64,000 nt of DNA from Pholis gunnellus (taxonomy: Eukaryota; Chordata; Actinopteri; Perciformes; Pholidae). A model generated the notes under the pieces. That model was not told the DNA's origin and did no database searches. It saw nothing but the letters and a program-made list of their open reading frames with translations. The stretch is from assembly GCA_910591455.2 (NCBI GenBank), contig OU342819.1:16594262-16658261 (forward strand), in the 5' to 3' direction. This document shows, piece by piece, positions 58,026-64,000 of this stretch. The translations under genes were made by a program, and so were the position numbers. Each line of letters begins with the position of its first letter. Within the stretch, counting starts at the first letter, position 1.

Positions 58026-59054
58026 TGTCTGTACTGTAACCCTCAGTACGACGTCATCGATTTGATGACTATACTATAACTTTTATATCCTGAATTCAAA
58101 TACAAACACGTTTCTGTATGTAAAACGCACGTGGAGTGTTCAATCCAGTGGATTATGTGGATGTGCGTCTGCAAGGTTCTGCTTAGGGCCACTTTGTTCT
58201 CCTGTAAAAGATTTGAACAAGCTGTAGATATCATGATCTGTCGAATCACTCCACATTTGTGCAGGGATGCCTGCTACATTAGCAGAATCCCCAGGGATTT
58301 GGACCAAAAAAATGAAAAATAAAATGGTAAGTTGAGCTGTGAGTGACAGAGAGAGCGAGAGAGGCACCCATCTGCTTCAGAGGAAACAGCGGAGGCCCTT
58401 AAAGATTTCCGCAGCTCCCCTGCAGGGAGACAGCGCAATGGAAATACTAATTATTCTCCATGTCTTTAGCCAGCGTCGCTCTCCCACTGGCTGACTGAAA
58501 CACTTTTTTTTTATTTTCACACCTTGTACAGCTCTCACTTGCTTTACACCCCCCTCCCCCCATCTCTACTACCTTTCATGCTTCTGCTACCAAAGTTGCT
58601 GCAGTATTTTCCATTCTTTACTCAGCAAATAACAAACTCAACTTGCAGCTTGCTAGAGGAGTTTAATCCATCACACAGGGAAACGTTACGCTCGGTTTTT
58701 ATTCCGTCATAGTCACGTCACACTGTTTTTGTCCTGTAATGCAGTCGGGTACACAGATTTAATAAGTCTTGCCCGTTGAAGTATGTTGATTTATCTAACA
58801 GTGTGATGTCAGTAACCGTGGTAGGGTGAGTGAAACACTGAGGAAATAGAATGGAATCTGTATGATTTCATCTGCAGACTGACAACATCAACTGACCCAG
58901 ACTGATCATCCGTCACACCCCAAATCCTAAGTGTGTGTCGCCTTAAAACGTGTTTCCCCGCTGGTGATTATCTAACCCGCGGTGCAGCGGTGTGGGTTTG
59001 TTTTCTCACACGTTGTCGTTTTTTAAAAATGTTACAATCCCAGGAGGTTTTCTT

Positions 59055-59080
59055 TTGTTGTTGTTGTTGTTGTTGTTGTT
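59055..59080. repeat. (TTG)8 microsatellite
   Basis: A short trinucleotide tract in intronic sequence. Confidence 0.93.
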
Positions 59081-60189
59081 CTAGACAGTGACATCGCTGC
59101 TCTAAATAATCGCTGTGAAGTGAACAACAAATGTGTGCATGTGACGAATCGCCCGCTGAGCTGCAGTCCTGATGCGTCTCGTCATCATCAGCGTCGTCGC
59201 CTCACTCGTTAAATACGCAGCTTTCTCTTTTGCCGCGTGATGTAGCGCCACGGCTCGCGTCGACTTCATCAACGGAAAATGTTCAATGACATTTAATTAC
59301 TTTCAGAAGTGGGTGCATGTGATGACTTTTGCTCATCTCTTCAGTGTGAGTTGCCATGACTGACGTACTGTTTGTCCATGGACACTGTTTAAAAGGTGAA
59401 GTGCTATGTACGTCAGACTGAGGCGACAAAGCGAAGACCGTCAATGTCAAAGAAAAGCTTTAGTATTCCACTATATTGTGCATTTTGACTGTATTACATA
59501 ATGACAATGTAGATACAGAAAGGAAAAGCGGAGAGAGTATGACATGCAGCAAATGACCGTGGCTGGAAACAAACTGTTACATGGTGTCTTAATCACGGCC
59601 GTAATGTTCAAATGTTTAATTAATGGGGCTATCGAGAGTGGATCTAACAGCTTTAATGATTATTCTGATCATATCCATGCATCTATATTTTTTAAAACGG
59701 GTTTTCTCCTGCAGTTTTTTTATTTTAAGAAAAACAACACATTCCACTCCAGTGACTGCACTTGTACTTAGCATTAGACAGCGGGGGAAGGTGGGGTTTG
59801 CGTAAAGGACCCATATGTGACCTAACCAGCTCTAGAATATTACTGCGGTGTTTATGGACTCAAACACAAAGAGGTGGGTGCCCTTGTACTTCTTGTGTGC
59901 GGTAGTGGAGTATTCTTCTGTGTCTTCAGCTCCGCAAACATTGTATTTGTAGTCTGTTTTTTTTTTCTTCTGTGAACTGCTTAAAAAACCCTGATGATCT
60001 GTCTTTCTTTGTGAAAATAATCCTAAGAACCTTGTTTATTGTCTGCGTGTCAGAGAGGCCCATAAATTGACACGCTATAACTGACACCACGTCTTCCTTG
60101 CCTTTTTTTTCTGCGCCTCCATCCTCACTCATTTCCTCCCCTCTCTTGTCTGCAGTTTGCTACAGCTGACTAAGCCTGTCTCTGCAGTG

Positions 60190-60190
<1 letters not shown>

Positions 60191-60232
<42 letters not shown>
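60191..60232. repeat. (TG)21 microsatellite
   Basis: A perfect TG tract followed by AATGAGG. Confidence 0.97.
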
Positions 60233-60236
<4 letters not shown>

Positions 60237-61149
60237 AGGTCATCATCACTGTGCATATATCAGCTATGCACATCGTGTCTCTGTGTTGGATGAATGATTA
60301 GCCTCTCATTAGATATGCCGTCCTGTTCTGTAGAGCGAGGACTGCAGTATCCTCCTTCAGCGCCACTCAGTCTCAGTTACATGTTCAGCGTATACACACA
60401 CACTCACACACACACAATCTATTCAAACAGAAACACAATTGCACTCGCACATAAATGTACCACTTCCTCTCCTACGCTTAAAGAGGAAACTTCATTCATG
60501 TCTGATACACAGAAACACACTCTGACTTCCTGAGCATTACCCCTTAGGTCTAGACTGATACATCCAGCCGTACTGGTCCTCTATGAAAGGGGCTCTCGCA
60601 GACATCTCGTCCACTTCTGATATGATGGTTTCTCCACAAGTCCAGCTACATACCCCAATCTGAAAGAACAAGGGTAAACAAAAAGGCTTTTGTCGTTTAA
60701 TCAGTCTAGGTTTAGTTGGACAGCTGTAGTGCTTCATCACTGTGTAAATGCAGTTTCAAAGGCTTTTATAGCCATAATACACCTCCTGACTGAGTCACAA
60801 GCCGCTGTGAAAAGGATCACATTCCAAATAATACGATCCAGATGTTAACTATCAGTAAAATCCAAACTGGTTAGTTCGTTAAGTTTATTAATTGTAATAA
60901 CTGAAACTGACTCTGTGTAGCCTCTCTAAGTCCAAATAAATCAGTTTTCTGAAGCTAAACATTTGACTATTTTGTAAAATTTTGAATTTAGAACCTAATA
61001 TTTCGCAAAGACATGCAGATGTGCCACAGGATGCTGCTGCAGAGCTCGGACAACTTTGCGTCCCCACCTGAGCCGTCGTGTTGCAGAAGTAATTGAGAAA
61101 TGTGAGTAATTAAACATCAGCCCTTGTGATTGGTAGAAGAGTGGCTGAG

Positions 61150-61273
<124 letters not shown>

Positions 61274-62536
61274 CTGGTTAGTAGCCAGAGTTCCCTGTCA
61301 TCACAGAGATAAAGCAGACGGCTGGCAGTAACAGTCCTGGGCGTCTCTTTATCTGCCTGTGTTGTTGCAGCTTAACTCAACCAACCAGTTGTGAGAGAGG
61401 GAAGATAAGGTGAGCTGCGCTGCGCACCATCATGCATCGCTGAGGCTAAAACTGCCTCAGAAATGTGTGCAGATACACTGCACTGTCTGAAGTGTTGTTG
61501 TCTCTGTTTCCTCTCTTTTCAGGTCAAGGGTCAGATATTGATGTCTGAAAGACAAACGCTGCTTTTCAGGCTCAACTGGCTGACTTGTTTTTTCCAACAG
61601 CTTGTTCCAGTGTCTATCTTACTAATGTGTATAATGTATCTTAATTATAGGCAGACTTGTTTCTTATACAAACAGCTACCTGTTTGTCTCTCCGTTTATT
61701 CTTTTTTATTTCAATTTCAAGATACGTGAGGGCTGTCCATTTTAGTTTAAAATGTGTTTGAATGGACAGAACGTTCAATGCAGTTGAATAGACGGATTCA
61801 TGACCATCTATTTAAGCACTTACACTAACTACAAGCTCAGCAATGTTTCGCCTTACTTCTGATACGGCGTTGAACTGGTGCTCCTGTAGCATTAAGCTTG
61901 GATCCTACACTTCACATATCTACATTTTCGTCAGACCCTCCCCTAGTGGACATTTTGACTTGTCATGAAAGGAAGAGCACGGATATTATTAACATGATGA
62001 CTCTGTTCTGAGACCACGCTGTCGTCTCCATTGCTCTCCCTGCGTTTGCCTTTTCATAAGAGCGTATGAATGTACAGCTGCATCTCTGACAGAGTGACGG
62101 CTGAGGATAAGTTTGGGAGTCTCGCAGCCTGATGAAAGAAGCTCCATCTGCATTCTGGTGGTACGGCAGCTGATACTTCTGTATCGCTTGCCAGATGTCA
62201 CCAGGGCGATCTGAAAATATAGATGACTCTCCAAGCCTGACCCATGGGACATGACAAAGATCCTGCAGAGCCACAAAAGACGGAAAATGTTTTGTTTTCT
62301 GTTTTTTTAATGAGTGAATGAGTCTGGGAGGTTTGTCAAATTTGATTTAAAACTACAGTGCAAAGTGCAAAAACATTGTGTTTCATGCACTGGTCAATTT
62401 TGAGACTTTGGGTTATTTTGTCTTCTTTCAGACTAACTAAACTAAACTTCCATTAAAGAAATCAAGGTGTTTATTTTACTACTTTTTCTATATGCATCTG
62501 TAGATTTCTCCTAAATTCTTCAGAAGTTAGCAGTAG

Positions 62537-62995
62537 ATAATGCCTCATTTGCATATTTAAACATAACATTTCAGAGAACTCGTTATACAAAAACGAATTG
62601 CTGTAATGTAAGTAATTTAACTGGGGAAGTTTCATGGTGATGTCTGTTGTTTTCTTTTCACTATTCACCTGTAGTGTCTTACTGTATGTATTGAATATTA
62701 CAATACATTGTCTCAAAATGAGTTATTTATCACTCCAGAAATCTCCACTTCAGTAGCTCTTACATACACACAACTTTCCAGTTTCATTGGCATCTATATT
62801 CTGAAGTTTATTTCATGTATTCATTCTTTGCCTGATTTATGGAATATTTATTCCTAAAAACGTGGCGAAATGTTTTCTTCTTTGACTCTAATATGTCAAC
62901 AAAATGAACCTGGCTTCATCCAATGTATTTAAGACAAAGCCTCATTTGCATAATGTAAACATACATTTCCACAAACTTGTAGGAAAAATAATCGT
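62537..62995 (+). repeat. Imperfect direct repeat carrying ATTTGCAT octamers
   Basis: GCCTCATTTGCATATTTAAACATAACATTTC at about 62542 and a similar block at about 62939 (GCCTCATTTGCATAATG, then TAAACATACATTTCC) lie 397 bases apart in the same orientation. Each holds ATTTGCAT, the reverse of the POU octamer. Confidence 0.6.
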
Positions 62996-64000
62996 CTAAA
63001 AGGACTGAAAACTCAAAAGAGACCTTTTTGAATGAAATCGTCTCTCTAAAACCGTATGCAGTGGCTAGTTTCTGTGTAACCATGAATCTTTATTCTTTAA
63101 CTGGTTCAGTGTCTGTTGGTCTGCTCCCATGGAGCTCCCACAGCTCCCACTTGGTTCCCTCTGTTTATTTTCCATTTCTCATACCCGGCCAAAGCTTCTC
63201 TAAACTGCAGTGCTGCTGAATCAATACCGCAGCGAGAGCCAAGCTGCTCCCACAGACTCCACTGTAGCATACACTTCACAGCCGCCTTAAAATCAGCCCA
63301 TGATGTGTTTCAGTCAGCAGGCAGCTCCGCGCCATGGCGTGGGAAAGATGTCTTTTTTTTTTTTGTTGTATCACTCTGGGATTGTGTGCCAAATCATCCC
63401 CTCTCTTCGCTGCCCATCTGAAAGGTATATCTTATAGCTCTTATCATCAACCACCGAAAGAGTATTTTCATTTCACTCGGCCGCCCTCGCTGCGCACACG
63501 TCTGCCCTTGATAAGATTAATTAAGCGCTCGGCACAAAGATAGTTGGGAGTTTTCAAGGTAGTTGTGCTGCGGAAAGCCGTAGCTGTAGGTCACCTGCGC
63601 GCCGGTATGCAGCACGATGGAGCCTCTGGGAGCCATTCAACGCCACCGGCCTGCCCGTCCTGACACCAGTCACTGCACTGGCAAGGCCCCCGAGCTACCA
63701 TTAATCAAAGAGTGTGTTTCACAGGAGACCACGGAGGAGGGGGGAAGTGGCAGATTCCCCGTACCACGCCTGATCATCCTCTGCGCGGTAAATCACGGGG
63801 TTAATTGTCTCCGTGCATGCCTCAGTCGGTTTTCCAGCTGATGTGGCTGCGCTAGCTGTTGAATTCTTAATGTGCCCTTTTGTGGTCAGCTTTCATCAGC
63901 TATCACCTTCAAGCCTTGGCTCTTAATGGGGGGTGTCTCCTCTTTTATTTTCAAGGCAGCTCAGCAGGGGAGGGGGGAAACATTAATGCTGTTTTAAGAT

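Overview
The window is nuclear DNA from a teleost fish, probably a percomorph. It has vertebrate split genes with GT-AG introns, abundant CA/TG, CT and TATC microsatellites, and several dispersed repeats whose wording I recognise from teleost genomes. No bacterial, organellar or viral gene set is present. The genes are cut into exons, so each gene was rebuilt by joining exons at splice sites in matching phase and comparing with remembered vertebrate orthologues.

From left to right there are five genes. (1) pdik1l (minus): only its first coding exon, 830-1114, lies in the window. (2) lin28a (minus): complete in four coding exons between 18539 and 9743. It has a long 3' region carrying three perfect let-7 seed sites and a miR-125 seed site, and a pure 21-unit CAG tract encoding polyglutamine. 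(3) maneal (plus): complete in four coding exons from 24415 to 31472. It encodes a Golgi-type GH99 endo-alpha-mannosidase-like protein in which the first glutamate of the family E-W-H-E motif is glutamine. (4) sf3a3 (minus): complete in 17 coding exons from 38037 to 34259, 501 residues. (5) ube2e2 (plus): a likely 5' UTR exon near 39600-39737 and coding exons at 42725-42915 and 48163-48213. The rest of the UBC domain lies beyond the right edge, so about 48.2-64.0 kb is intron.

pdik1l and lin28a are tandem on the minus strand. lin28a and maneal diverge, maneal and sf3a3 converge about 2.4 kb apart, and sf3a3 and ube2e2 diverge across about 1.5 kb. pdik1l-lin28a and maneal-sf3a3 match two neighbourhoods of human chromosome 1p, whereas ube2e2 is on human 3p, so the window crosses at least one synteny junction. 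Noncoding space holds microsatellites, a decayed L2/CR1-like LINE piece (about 57.42-58.02 kb), several diverged dispersed repeats, perfect hairpins and G-quadruplex candidates.

I found no unknown multi-gene system. The best leads are the substituted catalytic residue in maneal, the lin28a polyQ tract, the let-7/miR-125 site cluster with one extended let-7 match, and the TG microsatellite at the start of the ube2e2 coding exon.
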